A stretch of 64,000 nucleotides of DNA from an uncultured Lachnospiraceae bacterium (GCA_900319245.1 ONNQ01000014.1:17422-81421); one strand, 5' to 3'; positions 1 through 9,173 are shown, counted from the stretch's first letter. Notes: generated by a model from the letters alone, not told the origin. Made by a program: numbers and translations.

Positions 1-473
1 ATGATCTCATGGATGACGGCGCCTCCAATGAGGGCGTCGCCAAGGTGCGTGAATATGCAGCGCAGAACGGATCGGAAGTCTTCGTGATCTGCGCCAAGAT
101 CGAGTCGGAGATCTCGGAGCTCGACGACGAAGAGAAAGCGATGTTCCTGGAGGACCTGGGCATCTCGGAGTCGGGCCTTGACAAGCTGATCAGTGCAAGT
201 TACCGCACACTGGGCCTTATGAGTTTCCTGACGGCAGGAGAGGATGAGTGCAGGGCCTGGACTATCAAGATCGGCACCAAGGCGCCGCAGGCAGCCGGCA
301 AGATCCACAGCGATTTCGAGCGCGGGTTCATCAAGGCGGAGGTCGTCAATTACGAAGTGCTCCTGAGAGAGGGATCCCTTGCGGCAGCGAGGGAGAAAGG
401 CCTCGTGGGCATGGAAGGCAAGGAATATGTCGTCAAGGATGGCGACGTCATTCTGTTCAGATTTAACGTTTAA
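1..473 (+). CDS. ychF: Redox-regulated ATPase YchF (3' part of gene)
   Basis: The window opens inside this gene; the reading frame runs from base 3 with no start visible, leaving about 156 codons of a protein usually near 365 residues. The visible part is the end of the G domain followed by the C-terminal TGS domain; typical TGS-region blocks are SFLTAGEDECRAWTI, HSDFERGFIKAEV and the ending KDGDVILFRFNV. YchF/OLA1 proteins are ribosome-associated members of the Obg family that prefer ATP over GTP and are linked to stress responses. The gene ends 20 bases before a strong terminator, so it is the last gene of its transcript. The family call is secure; the missing N-terminus lies upstream of the window. 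Confidence 0.93.
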   Translation, partial: DLMDDGASNEGVAKVREYAAQNGSEVFVICAKIESEISELDDEEKAMFLEDLGISESGLDKLISASYRTLGLMSFLTAGEDECRAWTIKIGTKAPQAAGKIHSDFERGFIKAEVVNYEVLLREGSLAAAREKGLVGMEGKEYVVKDGDVILFRFNV

Positions 474-493
474 TACATGATTGTTGGGAAAAA

Positions 494-524
494 CCCCCTC
501 TTCGTAGGAAGAGGGGGCTTTTTT
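494..524 (+). terminator. Intrinsic terminator after ychF
   Basis: A perfect 10-bp stem (494-503 with 508-517) and a GTAG loop are followed by C and six T residues. This is a classic rho-independent terminator closing the ychF transcript. Confidence 0.95.
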
Positions 525-790
525 ATGCCCGAAAGGGGACGACTTCAACCGCGACGAGAGGGGAGATCGCTCCGCCGGCGCCATGTGGCGACGGAAAAGT
601 GTCGGAAATCCGCGAAAAATGTCGGAAAAATGCGACTATGCCGGAGACGGCGGCCAGAATCAACCAGATTTGGACGAAGCGGAAACGCAAATGCTACAAA
701 TTGTGCTTTGTCAATGTTAAAATTGTATGTCGGAGGATAGAAAATATCTCCGTAAAAAGGTCAAAATTTAGCAAAATTTTAGAATAGAAA
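525..790. other. Gene-free spacer before lgt
   Basis: No convincing gene lies here. The short open frames have no ribosome binding site and low-complexity arginine-rich translations. The later part is AT-rich and leads into the lgt promoter. The word GTCGGA recurs several times between about 600 and 740, but I cannot assign it a role. Confidence 0.5.
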
Positions 791-793
791 AAT

Positions 794-822
794 CCGCTTA
801 CAGCGAAATGTTGTGCTATCAT
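794..822 (+). promoter_or_regulatory. Putative extended -10 promoter of lgt
   Basis: The extended -10 element TGC-TATCAT ends at 822, about 40 bases before the lgt start. The -35 region is weak, as is common for extended -10 promoters. It follows the ychF terminator, so lgt needs its own promoter. Confidence 0.5.
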
Positions 823-863
823 AGTACAAGGAATATAAAAAAGTGAGGAGATAGGACGAAAAG

Positions 864-1757
864 ATGGCGGAAATGATGGGTGAGATGGATATAGCGTTCC
901 CGAGTCTTGGGATTTATCTGACGAATGTCCCCAAGACCATCATGATCGGCAATTTTGGCATTGCGCTCTATGGGGTCGTCATCGCGATCGGCATGATCCT
1001 GGGGCTTACATTGTCTTCGAAAATTGCTGCCAGGACCGGGCAGGATCCGGATACGATCTGGGATCTGGCCGCGAGCCTTATTATCTTCTCGATCATCGGC
1101 GCGAGGATCTACTATGTGATCTTCATGTGGGACTATTACAAGAATAATCCCATCCAGATCCTCAATCTGCGCGGCGGCGGCCTTGCGATCTACGGCGGCA
1201 TTATTGCCGGCGCGATCACGCTGTATGTCTATTGCAAGCGCAAGAAGAAAAGCTTCCCGCTCATTCTGGACACAGTGATCTATGGACTCCTTGTGGGACA
1301 GATCCTGGGCCGGTGGGGGAATTTCTTCAACCGCGAGGTATTTGGAGAGTATACAGACGGCTTGTTTGCGATGCGGATCCCGACGGTTATGGTCCGGGAG
1401 CGCGACATCTCCGCCTCGATCGCAGCGCATATGACAGAAGGAACCAACTATATTCAGGTGCACCCCACTTTCTTATATGAGGGAATGTGGAACCTGGCGC
1501 TTTTGATCCTTCTATTAATCTATCTGAAACATAAGAGGTTTGACGGAGAGATCGCCCTTCTGTATTTTGCCGGCTATGGCATCGGAAGAGCGCTGATCGA
1601 ATCGATCCGTACAGACCAGCTCTATATAACAGGGACGACTATACCGGTCTCTATGATGCTCGGCATTGTGATGGCAGCGGTCTCGATCATCGCCATCGCG
1701 GTGATCCGCACATCGATCCGCAAGAAAGAGACCCAAGCTGGCGGGAAAGCATCCTGA
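864..1757 (+). CDS. lgt: Phosphatidylglycerol--prolipoprotein diacylglyceryl transferase
   Basis: Lgt is the integral membrane enzyme that moves diacylglycerol from phosphatidylglycerol onto the lipobox cysteine of prolipoproteins, the first step of lipoprotein maturation. The 297-residue protein has the expected multi-pass pattern. It carries the GGGLAIYGG segment (about 104-112; the family usually has HGGL), the signature GQILGRWGNFFNREVFG (about 145-161) and HPTFLYEGMWN. The start at 864 is preceded by GAGGAG with a rather long 13-base spacing; ATGs a few codons later are possible alternatives. The gene stands between the ychF terminator and the mraZ promoter and is probably transcribed alone. 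Confidence 0.95.
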   Translation: MAEMMGEMDIAFPSLGIYLTNVPKTIMIGNFGIALYGVVIAIGMILGLTLSSKIAARTGQDPDTIWDLAASLIIFSIIGARIYYVIFMWDYYKNNPIQILNLRGGGLAIYGGIIAGAITLYVYCKRKKKSFPLILDTVIYGLLVGQILGRWGNFFNREVFGEYTDGLFAMRIPTVMVRERDISASIAAHMTEGTNYIQVHPTFLYEGMWNLALLILLLIYLKHKRFDGEIALLYFAGYGIGRALIESIRTDQLYITGTTIPVSMMLGIVMAAVSIIAIAVIRTSIRKKETQAGGKAS

Positions 1758-1881
1758 TCGCGGCGCAAATCGTCCCGAAAAACGGTATCAAAGCGGAAAA
1801 AGAAAGCGAAACTGCTGTTCGGGCAGGGGACTTACATACAAGTACCCTTTATTTGTGTACACATTTTATTTCCGCACACCC

Positions 1882-1910
1882 TTGAAAAAGGGCCCTCCAG
1901 TTGGTATGAT
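1882..1910 (+). promoter_or_regulatory. Division-cluster promoter (PmraZ)
   Basis: TTGAAA (1882-1887), a 17-base spacer and TATGAT (1905-1910), with an upstream TG giving an extended -10. Transcription would begin near 1917, just before the repeats at 1919-1945. It is the only strong promoter seen ahead of the mraZ-rsmH-ftsL genes. Confidence 0.8.
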
Positions 1911-1918
1911 TGTGAAGA

Positions 1919-1945
1919 AAAGTGGTGCAAAGTGGAGGGAAGTGC
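1919..1945 (+). promoter_or_regulatory. Three MraZ-box-like direct repeats
   Basis: AAAGTGG (1919-1925), AAAGTGG (1929-1935) and GAAGTGC (1939-1945) recur with an exact 10-bp period. MraZ proteins are known to bind sets of short direct repeats on one face of the helix upstream of their own operon, including AAAGTG-type repeats in Mollicutes. Here the repeats lie downstream of the predicted transcription start and overlap the mraZ ribosome binding site (about 1934-1939). Autoregulation by MraZ is therefore likely. Confidence 0.75.
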
Positions 1946-1948
1946 AAC

Positions 1949-2380
1949 ATGTTCATGGGAGAATATGGTCATTCTCTGGATCCCAAGGGAAGACTGATCA
2001 TACCATCCAAGTTCAGAGAGTCGCTGGGAGAGAGGTTCGTGATCACACGAAGCCTTGATCAGTGTCTATGTATTTATGCCATGGAGGACTGGGAGAAATT
2101 TGTGTCCCGCCTCAATGACATTCCCTACAATGTCAAGAAACAGAGACAGCTTGTGCGCTTCTTTTTGTCCGGTGCCAACGAAGTGGAGCCTGATAAGCAG
2201 GGCCGTGTCCTGATTCCGGGCAACCTTAGAGAGGCGGCGGGGATCGAGAAGGATGTGATCCTTGTCGGCGTCGGATCCAGAATCGAAGTCTGGAGCCGGG
2301 AAGCCTGGGAAGAGAACATGTCGAGTGACGAGATCAACGAAATAGCAGAAGAGATGCTGGGGAACGGATTTGAAATTTGA
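1949..2380 (+). CDS. mraZ: Transcriptional regulator MraZ
   Basis: MraZ is a ring-forming DNA-binding protein with two SpoVT/AbrB-type domains that controls the division and cell-wall cluster. Both DxxGR signatures are present: DPKGR at residues 11-15 and DKQGR at 82-86, each followed by a hydrophobic-IP segment. Length is 143 residues, normal for the family. An in-frame GTG at 1922 lies inside the operator repeats and would add nine residues. The ATG at 1949 gives the canonical [15 protein letters not shown] start and has GGAGGG 9 bases upstream, so I chose it. The next gene overlaps its end. Confidence 0.96.
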   Translation: MFMGEYGHSLDPKGRLIIPSKFRESLGERFVITRSLDQCLCIYAMEDWEKFVSRLNDIPYNVKKQRQLVRFFLSGANEVEPDKQGRVLIPGNLREAAGIEKDVILVGVGSRIEVWSREAWEENMSSDEINEIAEEMLGNGFEI

Positions 2381-3305
2381 ACATACTTCGGTACTTTTAG
2401 AGGAAGTACTGGATCATCTGGCGATCAGGCCGGAAGGAATATATGTAGACGGTACGCTGGGCGGCGGCGGTCACTCCTATCACATTCTGGAGAGACTGAC
2501 AGAGGGCGGCCGACTGATCGGCATCGATCAGGATACGGACGCGATCGCGGCGGCGGGAGAGCGGCTCTCGGCGTTCGGCGACGCAGTGACCATCGTACAC
2601 GACAATTATGAACATATCGGCGAGGTCCTGCACGACCTCGGAATTGAGAAGGTGGACGGCATCCTGCTGGATCTGGGCGTCTCTTCTTATCAGCTGGACA
2701 ACCCGGAGAGAGGGTTTACCTATAGGACGGACGCACCGCTGGATATGCGAATGGACCAGAGCAGCGCACTGACTGCGAAGGAAATTGTCAATACCTATCC
2801 GGAGGAGGAACTGACCCGGATTCTCAGAGAATACGGCGAAGAACGGTGTGCGGCGAGAATCGCCTCCAATATTGTGAAGGCGCGCAGTAAGAAGCCGCTG
2901 GAGACAACCGGCGAACTCAGCGCCATTGTTCGCGCTTCGATCCCGGCCAAGATGCGGGAGAAGGGCGGCAACCCCGACAAGAGGACCTTTCAGGCGATCC
3001 GCATTGCCTGCAACAGGGAACTGGACGTTCTGCGGGACTCTCTTGATACGATGATCGATCTTTTGACACCGGGCGGCCGGTTATGTGTGATCACATTCCA
3101 TTCGCTGGAAGACCGGATCGTCAAGAACGCTTTTAAAAGAAATGAAAATCCATGCACATGTCCGCCGGAATTTCCGGTATGTGTATGCGGAAAGAAATCC
3201 AAGGGCAGGGTGGTCACCCGCAAGGCAATCGCGCCTTCTGCCCATGAACTGGAAGTAAACCGGCGCTCCGCGAGCGCCAAACTCAGGGTATTTGAGAGGC
3301 GATAA
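2370..3305 (+). CDS. rsmH: 16S rRNA (cytosine-1402-N4) methyltransferase RsmH (MraW)
   Basis: RsmH uses S-adenosylmethionine to methylate N4 of C1402 in the decoding centre of 16S rRNA. The protein has 311 residues with the SAM-binding loop [12 protein letters not shown] near residues 25-36, then [10 protein letters not shown] and PLDMRMD; the C-terminus has the family's cysteine-rich [13 protein letters not shown] stretch. The start is a TTG at 2370 giving the typical [14 protein letters not shown]. It overlaps the mraZ stop by 11 bases, which implies translational coupling. Its place directly after mraZ is universal in division clusters. Confidence 0.96.
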   Translation: MKFEHTSVLLEEVLDHLAIRPEGIYVDGTLGGGGHSYHILERLTEGGRLIGIDQDTDAIAAAGERLSAFGDAVTIVHDNYEHIGEVLHDLGIEKVDGILLDLGVSSYQLDNPERGFTYRTDAPLDMRMDQSSALTAKEIVNTYPEEELTRILREYGEERCAARIASNIVKARSKKPLETTGELSAIVRASIPAKMREKGGNPDKRTFQAIRIACNRELDVLRDSLDTMIDLLTPGGRLCVITFHSLEDRIVKNAFKRNENPCTCPPEFPVCVCGKKSKGRVVTRKAIAPSAHELEVNRRSASAKLRVFERR

Positions 3306-3350
3306 ATCGTCTCTGCAAGGAGGCCCTGTACCATGTGACCGCAGATAGAA

Positions 3351-3380
3351 GATTTGCGATCCGTAGATTTGCGATCCGTA
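3351..3380 (+). repeat. 15-bp tandem duplication before ftsL
   Basis: The 15-base unit GATTTGCGATCCGTA occurs twice head to tail (3351-3365 and 3366-3380), immediately before the AAGGAGGT ribosome binding site of ftsL. It looks like a recent tandem duplication in the leader. Confidence 0.95.
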
Positions 3381-3398
3381 AGGAGGTAGACGTACACG

Positions 3399-3923
3399 AT
3401 GATCAAGGCGACACAGAGCTCTGGAAAAAGGCGGCACAGCCGTGACAATGTTATATATAGTGAATCCTTTTCGGGCGGGAGACAGCAATATGTAAATGGC
3501 GCTGCCGCACCGGACGATTTCTGGAAAGAATGGTCACAGGAAGAGGTGCACAGAAACACGCAGGATCTGCGCCTTGCCGCGAGAAGAAGCCGGGAGCATG
3601 TCGTGCAGATGAACCTCCGCTACACAATGTTCATGGCATTTCTGGTGGCAGCGATGACCTTCAGTCTGATCGGATATATCAAACTGAAAGCGGATATTTC
3701 AGGGACCAACAAGAAAATCGCGTCGCTGGAGTCCCAGCTGACCGAACTGCGATCTTCGAATAATGAGGTCTACAACGAGATCACCGGAAATGTGGATCTC
3801 GAGGAGATCCGCAATATCGCGGTCAATGAATTTGGAATGAAGTATGCGGATCAGGACCAGATTGTGGTATACTCTGAGTCTAAAGGCGATTCCGTCCATC
3901 AGATCGCCGATCTGGACCACTGA
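3399..3923 (+). CDS. ftsL: FtsL-like cell-division protein
   Basis: FtsL is a small bitopic membrane protein that joins FtsB/DivIC and FtsQ/DivIB in the divisome and helps activate septal synthesis. The 174-residue product has a long polar cytoplasmic N-terminus (1-74), one membrane helix at about 75-93, and an outer coiled-coil-like segment at about 95-128 (KLKADISGTNKKIASLESQL). Sequence identity in this family is low, so the call rests on topology and on the position between rsmH and the transpeptidase gene. AAGGAGGT lies 11 bases ahead of the start. The N-terminus is longer than in many FtsL proteins. Confidence 0.8.
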   Translation: MIKATQSSGKRRHSRDNVIYSESFSGGRQQYVNGAAAPDDFWKEWSQEEVHRNTQDLRLAARRSREHVVQMNLRYTMFMAFLVAAMTFSLIGYIKLKADISGTNKKIASLESQLTELRSSNNEVYNEITGNVDLEEIRNIAVNEFGMKYADQDQIVVYSESKGDSVHQIADLDH

Positions 3924-3976
3924 AGCAGGTGGTTCGCCGCAGAAGGATCAGGATTTTTGTAAAGTAAGGATATAAA

Positions 3977-6028
3977 GTGAGCAGACGAAGGGTAGTTAAC
4001 GGAAAGAATACCCGTGGAGGATTAAAGCGGTTCACGATAAGCATGCAGAATAAGCTGGTGGTACTATTTGGAATAGTACTGCTGGCTTTTGTTGGATTAG
4101 GGGTACAGCTTTTCCGGATCAATCGGGACAACGGGCAGACCTATTCTATGCAGGTCCTGTCACAGCAGGCCTATGAGAACCAGACAATCCCCTTTAAGCG
4201 GGGCAAAATACTAGATAGTAAAGGCACAGTCCTGGCGGACAGCCAGCTGGTTTACAACGTCATCGTGGATTCCAAACAGATCCTGCAGAAGGACGTATAT
4301 CTGGAGCCGACGCTCGATGCGCTGGAGAGCCTTGGCGTCAACAGAAACCGCATCAAGGAATATATCACCAACCATGCGTCCTCCCAGTATTATATTGCGC
4401 TGAAGAATCTCTCGTATCAGGACCGCAAGGCCTATCTGGAAAAGGTGGCAGCGGGAATAGCACAAGAGAAAGAAAAGAAGATCCCGGCGGCGCAGAGAAA
4501 ATATGATAATATCAAGGGCATCTGGTTTGAAAGCGGCTACCAGCGTTTCTATCCCCATGGAGATCTGGCCTGCGACGTGCTGGGCTTCTCGGGTTCGGGC
4601 AACGTCGGAACGGGCGGCCTTGAAGAGTACTACAATGATACGCTCAACGGCGTCGTCGGAAGAAAGTACGGCTACCTCGACGAAGGCCTCAACATGGAGC
4701 AGACAATGATCGAGGCCAAGGACGGCAACAACCTGGTCCTTACGCTGGACGCCAATATACAGAGTATTGTCCAGAAGTGTCTGACGCGGTTCAATGACGC
4801 CTTCCAGAATCAGTACCGGGAAGGACTCGGCGCCAACAACGCGGCCTGCATTGTCATGGATTGTAATAACGGAGAAGTGCTGGCGATGGCGGGAACGCCA
4901 TTTTTTGACCTCAATCACCCGTCCGATCTGGCGGCGCTGTGGGGCATGCCCAAGCTCGATGAAAACGACGAGCCCCAGGACGGCTACCTCACCTACACGG
5001 ATCTTCTGACGATGACCGAGGAGGACAAGCCGCGTTACCTCAATGCGCTGTGGAGAAACTTCTGTATCAGCGATTACTATGAGCCCGGCTCGACAGCCAA
5101 GCCCTTTACCGTTGCGATGGGCCTCGATACAGGCACCGTGAGCGACAGCGATGAGTATTACTGCGGCGGCTATAAGATGATCGACGGCTTTAAGATCAAG
5201 TGCCACACGAGAGACGGCGACGGATGGCTGACGACAGGAGAAGCGGTCGAGTATTCCTGCAACGTGGCGCTGATGGAAATGGTCGAGAAGATCGGCAAAG
5301 AGAACTTTACCAAGTTCCAGAACGTCTACAACTTTGGCTTGAAGACCGGCATTGATCTGGCGGATGAGGCAAGAACGGACCAGTTCGTCTCGGACGCAAC
5401 GATGACCGACTCCATGCTGGCGACCAACTCCTTCGGACAGAATTTTGACGTCACGATGATCCAGATGATCTCCGGATTTTGCTCGCTGATCAACGGGGGC
5501 AACTATTATGAGCCCCACATTGTCAAGAAGGTTACAAGCGCCTCTGGAACGACGCTCAGAACCATCGAGCCCCGCGTACTTAAGAAGACGGTTTCCGAGA
5601 GTACGAGTGCGCATATTCGCGACTACACAGTGATGGTTGTAGAAGGACACGACGGAACCGGTATTACGGCGAGACCTGCCGGCTATCGGATTGGCGGCAA
5701 AACAGGAACCGCGGAAACGCTTCCCCGCGGCAACGATGAATATGTTGTATCCTTCATCGGCTATGCGCCTGCAGAGAATCCCCAGGTCGTGTGCTATGTG
5801 GTTGTGGACCGCGCCAACATTGAAGAGCAGGACAACCCCATGTACGCGACCGGCATTTTCCGCAACGTCATGGAAGAAGTGCTGCCCTATCTGGGAATTT
5901 ATATGACCGAGCCCGTCACGGAAAAAGAGAGTGAAAGACTTGCATCGAAAGGTCTTGCTATTACCTACACCGGAGATGAATCCTCTGATAAGTGGGAATG
6001 GGCGGATGACGATGAAGAAATGTATTAA
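3977..6028 (+). CDS. Class B penicillin-binding protein (FtsI/PBP2 type, septal transpeptidase)
   Basis: A peptidoglycan D,D-transpeptidase expected to crosslink septal wall with FtsW. The 683-residue protein has one membrane anchor (about 24-46), an N-terminal dimerisation/pedestal region, and a C-terminal transpeptidase domain with all three active-site motifs: STAK (serine 372), SCN (427-429) and KTGTAE (lysine 575). There is no C-terminal PASTA domain, so it is not a typical SpoVD or PBP2x. It ends in an acidic tail. The GTG start at 3977 is preceded by TAAGGA. Its place between ftsL and mraY marks it as the divisional FtsI equivalent. Confidence 0.93.
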   Translation: MSRRRVVNGKNTRGGLKRFTISMQNKLVVLFGIVLLAFVGLGVQLFRINRDNGQTYSMQVLSQQAYENQTIPFKRGKILDSKGTVLADSQLVYNVIVDSKQILQKDVYLEPTLDALESLGVNRNRIKEYITNHASSQYYIALKNLSYQDRKAYLEKVAAGIAQEKEKKIPAAQRKYDNIKGIWFESGYQRFYPHGDLACDVLGFSGSGNVGTGGLEEYYNDTLNGVVGRKYGYLDEGLNMEQTMIEAKDGNNLVLTLDANIQSIVQKCLTRFNDAFQNQYREGLGANNAACIVMDCNNGEVLAMAGTPFFDLNHPSDLAALWGMPKLDENDEPQDGYLTYTDLLTMTEEDKPRYLNALWRNFCISDYYEPGSTAKPFTVAMGLDTGTVSDSDEYYCGGYKMIDGFKIKCHTRDGDGWLTTGEAVEYSCNVALMEMVEKIGKENFTKFQNVYNFGLKTGIDLADEARTDQFVSDATMTDSMLATNSFGQNFDVTMIQMISGFCSLINGGNYYEPHIVKKVTSASGTTLRTIEPRVLKKTVSESTSAHIRDYTVMVVEGHDGTGITARPAGYRIGGKTGTAETLPRGNDEYVVSFIGYAPAENPQVVCYVVVDRANIEEQDNPMYATGIFRNVMEEVLPYLGIYMTEPVTEKESERLASKGLAITYTGDESSDKWEWADDDEEMY

Positions 6029-6067
6029 AGCGTAATCGTAAAGCGCGAGAAAGGACTGATCTAGGTT

Positions 6068-7045
6068 ATGCGAAATGGAACTACATATATAACGATCATA
6101 GCGCCTATGCTGGTCGCCTTTATAGTGAGCGCGGTCTCGGGCAAATTTCTGATCCCGTTTTTGCGCAGGGTAAAAGCCGGGCAGACGGAGAGAGACGACG
6201 GCCCGCAGAGCCATCTGGGCAAGACCGGCACGCCCAACATGGGCGGACTCATGATCATGCTCGGACTCGTTGTCGGCGGCCTGATTATGGCGGGAAGGTG
6301 CCCGGAGGTGATTCCGGTGCTGATCCTCACCATTGGATTTGGACTTGTGGGCTTTATCGACGACTACCTCAAGGTGGTCAAGAAGAAGTCAGACGGCCTT
6401 AGCGTCAAGCAGAAGATGGCGCTGCAGATCGTGATCGCGCTTTTATTTGCGCTCTATGTGACAAAGGTGAACGCAATTCCGCTTGCCATGAAGGTGCCCT
6501 TCTTAGCGGGCGCCTATCTGGATCTGGGCATCCTCAATATCCCGGCGCTCCTCTTTATCGCAGTGGCGACGGTGAACGGCACGAACTTTACGGATGGCGT
6601 GGACGGTCTTGCGAGTTGCGTGACTGTCGCGACAGCGCTCTTCTTTACGATCGCGGCGGTCTTTGCAGGATCCGGCGCGTCGGCAGCCGGCGGCGCCATG
6701 ATCGGTGCCCTGCTCGGATTCCTGCTCTATAATGCGTATCCGGCCAAAGTATTCATGGGAGACACAGGGTCTTTGGCCCTTGGCGGATTTGTCACAGCGA
6801 TGGCGTATCTGTTACAGCTTCCGCTCTTTATCCCGATCGTTGGATTTATTTACTTTATCGAAGTGGTCTCCGTGATTATGCAGGTGGGATACTTTAAGAT
6901 GACACACGGAAAGAGGATCTTCAGGATGGCGCCGATCCACCACCATTTTGAACTTGGCGGATGGTCGGAGGTCAGAGTCGTTGCGGTCTTTACGGTGACG
7001 ACGGTGGTCCTGAGCGCCTTTGCACTGCTGGGCCTGTGGGCCTGA
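6068..7045 (+). CDS. mraY: Phospho-N-acetylmuramoyl-pentapeptide-transferase
   Basis: MraY transfers phospho-MurNAc-pentapeptide from UDP to undecaprenyl phosphate, making lipid I at the cytoplasmic membrane. The 325-residue polytopic protein carries the catalytic DDYLK segment (near residue 97), NGTNFTDGVDGLA with the active aspartates, GDTGSLALGG and the HHHFE motif near the C-terminus (IHHHFELGGW). Most division clusters have murD directly downstream; here ftsW follows instead, so murD must lie elsewhere. Confidence 0.97.
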   Translation: MRNGTTYITIIAPMLVAFIVSAVSGKFLIPFLRRVKAGQTERDDGPQSHLGKTGTPNMGGLMIMLGLVVGGLIMAGRCPEVIPVLILTIGFGLVGFIDDYLKVVKKKSDGLSVKQKMALQIVIALLFALYVTKVNAIPLAMKVPFLAGAYLDLGILNIPALLFIAVATVNGTNFTDGVDGLASCVTVATALFFTIAAVFAGSGASAAGGAMIGALLGFLLYNAYPAKVFMGDTGSLALGGFVTAMAYLLQLPLFIPIVGFIYFIEVVSVIMQVGYFKMTHGKRIFRMAPIHHHFELGGWSEVRVVAVFTVTTVVLSAFALLGLWA

Positions 7046-7090
7046 TGGCGCCGTGTACACTGTACTTTTTGAAAGGTTTATTGGATACAA

Positions 7091-8275
7091 ATGCCGGATT
7101 TTGCTCTTTTTATCAGAAATAAGATAGGCAGGAGAAGAGGACTGATGGATTACAGTCTTCTTTTCATTGTGCTCTTTCTTCTGTCTTTTGGCCTGGTCAT
7201 GCTCTATTCCACCAGTTCCTACGAGGCGGCGCTCGAGTACGGGGATTCCGCCTATTACTTAAAACGTCAGCTGATCTTCACCATATTTGGTCTGGTGCTC
7301 ATGACAGGCGTATCCTTTATTCCCTACACATTCTGGAAGAAGGTGTCGGTGCTTGCTTATATGGTTTCTGTCGCCCTGATCGTTCTCGTCATTCCTTTTG
7401 GAATGGAGGTCAACGGCGCGAAGCGATGGATCCGCATCCCCGGGCTCCCTATGCAGCTGCAGCCGGCCGAGGTCGCCAAGATCGGCGTCATTATTTTCAG
7501 CGCGATGATCATCGAGAGGCTCGGCAGGCGGTCGCTTGCGACGCTCAAGGGTTTCATTTTCCCGATGATCCCTGCTGTCATCGTCGCCGTCATGATCTGG
7601 CAGATTACAGACAATCTGAGCTCCGCGATCATCGTCGTTGCGATCGTATTTGGAATGTTGTTTGTCGCATGTCCGGATTATGGTAAATTTATTGGGATTG
7701 TGGCCGTTGTCTTTCTTCTCGGCGCGGCAGTAGTGTGGTATACTGTTAATTCCGCAGACACCAATTCGCTGGACTTTCGTGGCGAGCGTATTTTGGCCTG
7801 GCTTGACCCCCAGGCGTATGCGGGCGGCAAAGGATACCAGACGATCCAGGCGCTCTACGCCATCGGCTCGGGCGGCATTTTTGGCAAGGGACTGGGGCAA
7901 AGCATGCAAAAACTCGGCTTTATCCCGGAGGCGCAGAATGATATGATCTTTTCGATCATCTGCGAAGAACTGGGGCTGTTCGGCGCGATCAGCATCATGC
8001 TGATGTTTGTGCTTCTCATCTGGCGCTTTATGATGATCGCAAACAGTGCGGATGATTTCTACGGCGCCATGCTGGTTGTGGGCGTGATCTCTCACATTGC
8101 CGTGCAGGTCATTCTCAATATTGCAGTCGTCACCAACACCATTCCCAATACCGGCGTCACGCTTCCCTTTATCAGTTACGGAGGCTCATCGGTATTCTTT
8201 CTTTTAAGTGAGATCGGGATTGTGCTGAGTGTGGCGAGAGGGATGCGAAGGGACGAGCTTGCGCAAATGGAATAA
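7091..8275 (+). CDS. ftsW: SEDS peptidoglycan glycosyltransferase FtsW
   Basis: FtsW polymerises lipid II into septal glycan strands with its partner class B PBP (the gene at 3977). The 394-residue protein shows about ten membrane segments after a short basic N-terminus. SEDS blocks include the large outer-loop region with DNLSSA, the FRGERILAW..P block after TM7, the SIICEELG segment and the C-terminal GVTLPFISYGGSS. It has the family's usual size, and its place between mraY and divIB supports FtsW rather than RodA. A second SEDS gene lies at 56900. Confidence 0.92.
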   Translation: MPDFALFIRNKIGRRRGLMDYSLLFIVLFLLSFGLVMLYSTSSYEAALEYGDSAYYLKRQLIFTIFGLVLMTGVSFIPYTFWKKVSVLAYMVSVALIVLVIPFGMEVNGAKRWIRIPGLPMQLQPAEVAKIGVIIFSAMIIERLGRRSLATLKGFIFPMIPAVIVAVMIWQITDNLSSAIIVVAIVFGMLFVACPDYGKFIGIVAVVFLLGAAVVWYTVNSADTNSLDFRGERILAWLDPQAYAGGKGYQTIQALYAIGSGGIFGKGLGQSMQKLGFIPEAQNDMIFSIICEELGLFGAISIMLMFVLLIWRFMMIANSADDFYGAMLVVGVISHIAVQVILNIAVVTNTIPNTGVTLPFISYGGSSVFFLLSEIGIVLSVARGMRRDELAQME

Positions 8276-8350
8276 TGCATGTAAAATCTGCCGGGGCTGT
8301 GTGGCAGGCAGAAGAAGTCTCCCGGCGAGACAGGTTGTTGTTGGAGGAGT

Positions 8351-9148
8351 ATGAAGCGGAAAACAGATTCTGAAGAATTACCGGACGAGATCGAATTGGA
8401 AGAAGAGATCGACATAGACGATGAATCTGAAGACGGTGAAGAGGGAAGCCATGGGCTGAATCTGATCACCGTTTTGATTCTGCTGATTGCGGCTGCCGTT
8501 ACGACAGCCTATTTTATGTGTACAGTCAGAACTGTCCATGTCACCGGCAATAAACTCTACACCAGCCAGGAGATCGCGGATCAGGTGATCAGCGATGATA
8601 CGCAGCTTCGCCACAATACTGTGTTTTTGACAGCGCTCTATATGACGCCTTTTGCGCCGCGGATTCCGTTTGAAGAAAGCGTCCGCGTACACATGGAGAG
8701 CTATGACACAATCCGGATCGACGTCAAGGATATGGACCTGGCAGCCTATATTCCCTATGGCGGCAGGAACCTGTACTTTACGTCCGACGGCATTGTGCTG
8801 GAACACAGTCCGCTGATCGTCAAGAGTGCGACATTCGTGACCGGTCTGTCCATCTCGTCGGCGGAACGAGGCATGAAGATGGAGGCGGAGAATCAGGAGG
8901 GACTTGATTTGGTGCTCGAAGCGCTGCAGATCCTTCACAAATATGAGATGCGGGCGGACTGCATTGTACTGGGGAAGACAGGAAGCGTCACGATATATCT
9001 GGAGCATATCAAAGTACAGCTGGGCCGCAGCGACTTCGAACTCAAGATCGGGAAGCTCGCACAGATCCATCCCTATCTGGAGGGCCGGAGCGGCACGATC
9101 AACATGACAAATTACACAGATGCAGACGAAAACATCATCTTGAAATAA
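8351..9148 (+). CDS. divIB: Cell-division protein DivIB/FtsQ
   Basis: DivIB/FtsQ is a bitopic divisome protein that binds FtsL and FtsB/DivIC outside the membrane. The 265-residue product starts with a very acidic cytoplasmic stretch (about 10-33), followed by one membrane helix (about 37-58). An outer POTRA-type region then begins at TVRTVHVTGNKLYTSQEI. Family sequences are divergent; topology plus location just before ftsZ support the call. GGAGGA lies before the start. The end is followed by the ftsZ promoter, so ftsZ can be expressed on its own. Confidence 0.85.
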   Translation: MKRKTDSEELPDEIELEEEIDIDDESEDGEEGSHGLNLITVLILLIAAAVTTAYFMCTVRTVHVTGNKLYTSQEIADQVISDDTQLRHNTVFLTALYMTPFAPRIPFEESVRVHMESYDTIRIDVKDMDLAAYIPYGGRNLYFTSDGIVLEHSPLIVKSATFVTGLSISSAERGMKMEAENQEGLDLVLEALQILHKYEMRADCIVLGKTGSVTIYLEHIKVQLGRSDFELKIGKLAQIHPYLEGRSGTINMTNYTDADENIILK

Positions 9149-9173
9149 TTTCGTAAAAAATTCTAAACATCCA

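Noticed and set aside
477-787. Small forward open frames after ychF
   Set aside because: They lack ribosome sites, cross the terminator, and translate to arginine-rich low-complexity sequence.
4211-6214. 667-codon reverse-strand open frame opposite the FtsI-type PBP and the start of mraY
   Set aside because: It is the antisense shadow of an intact transpeptidase gene with all catalytic motifs; its translation resembles no family and lacks a ribosome site.
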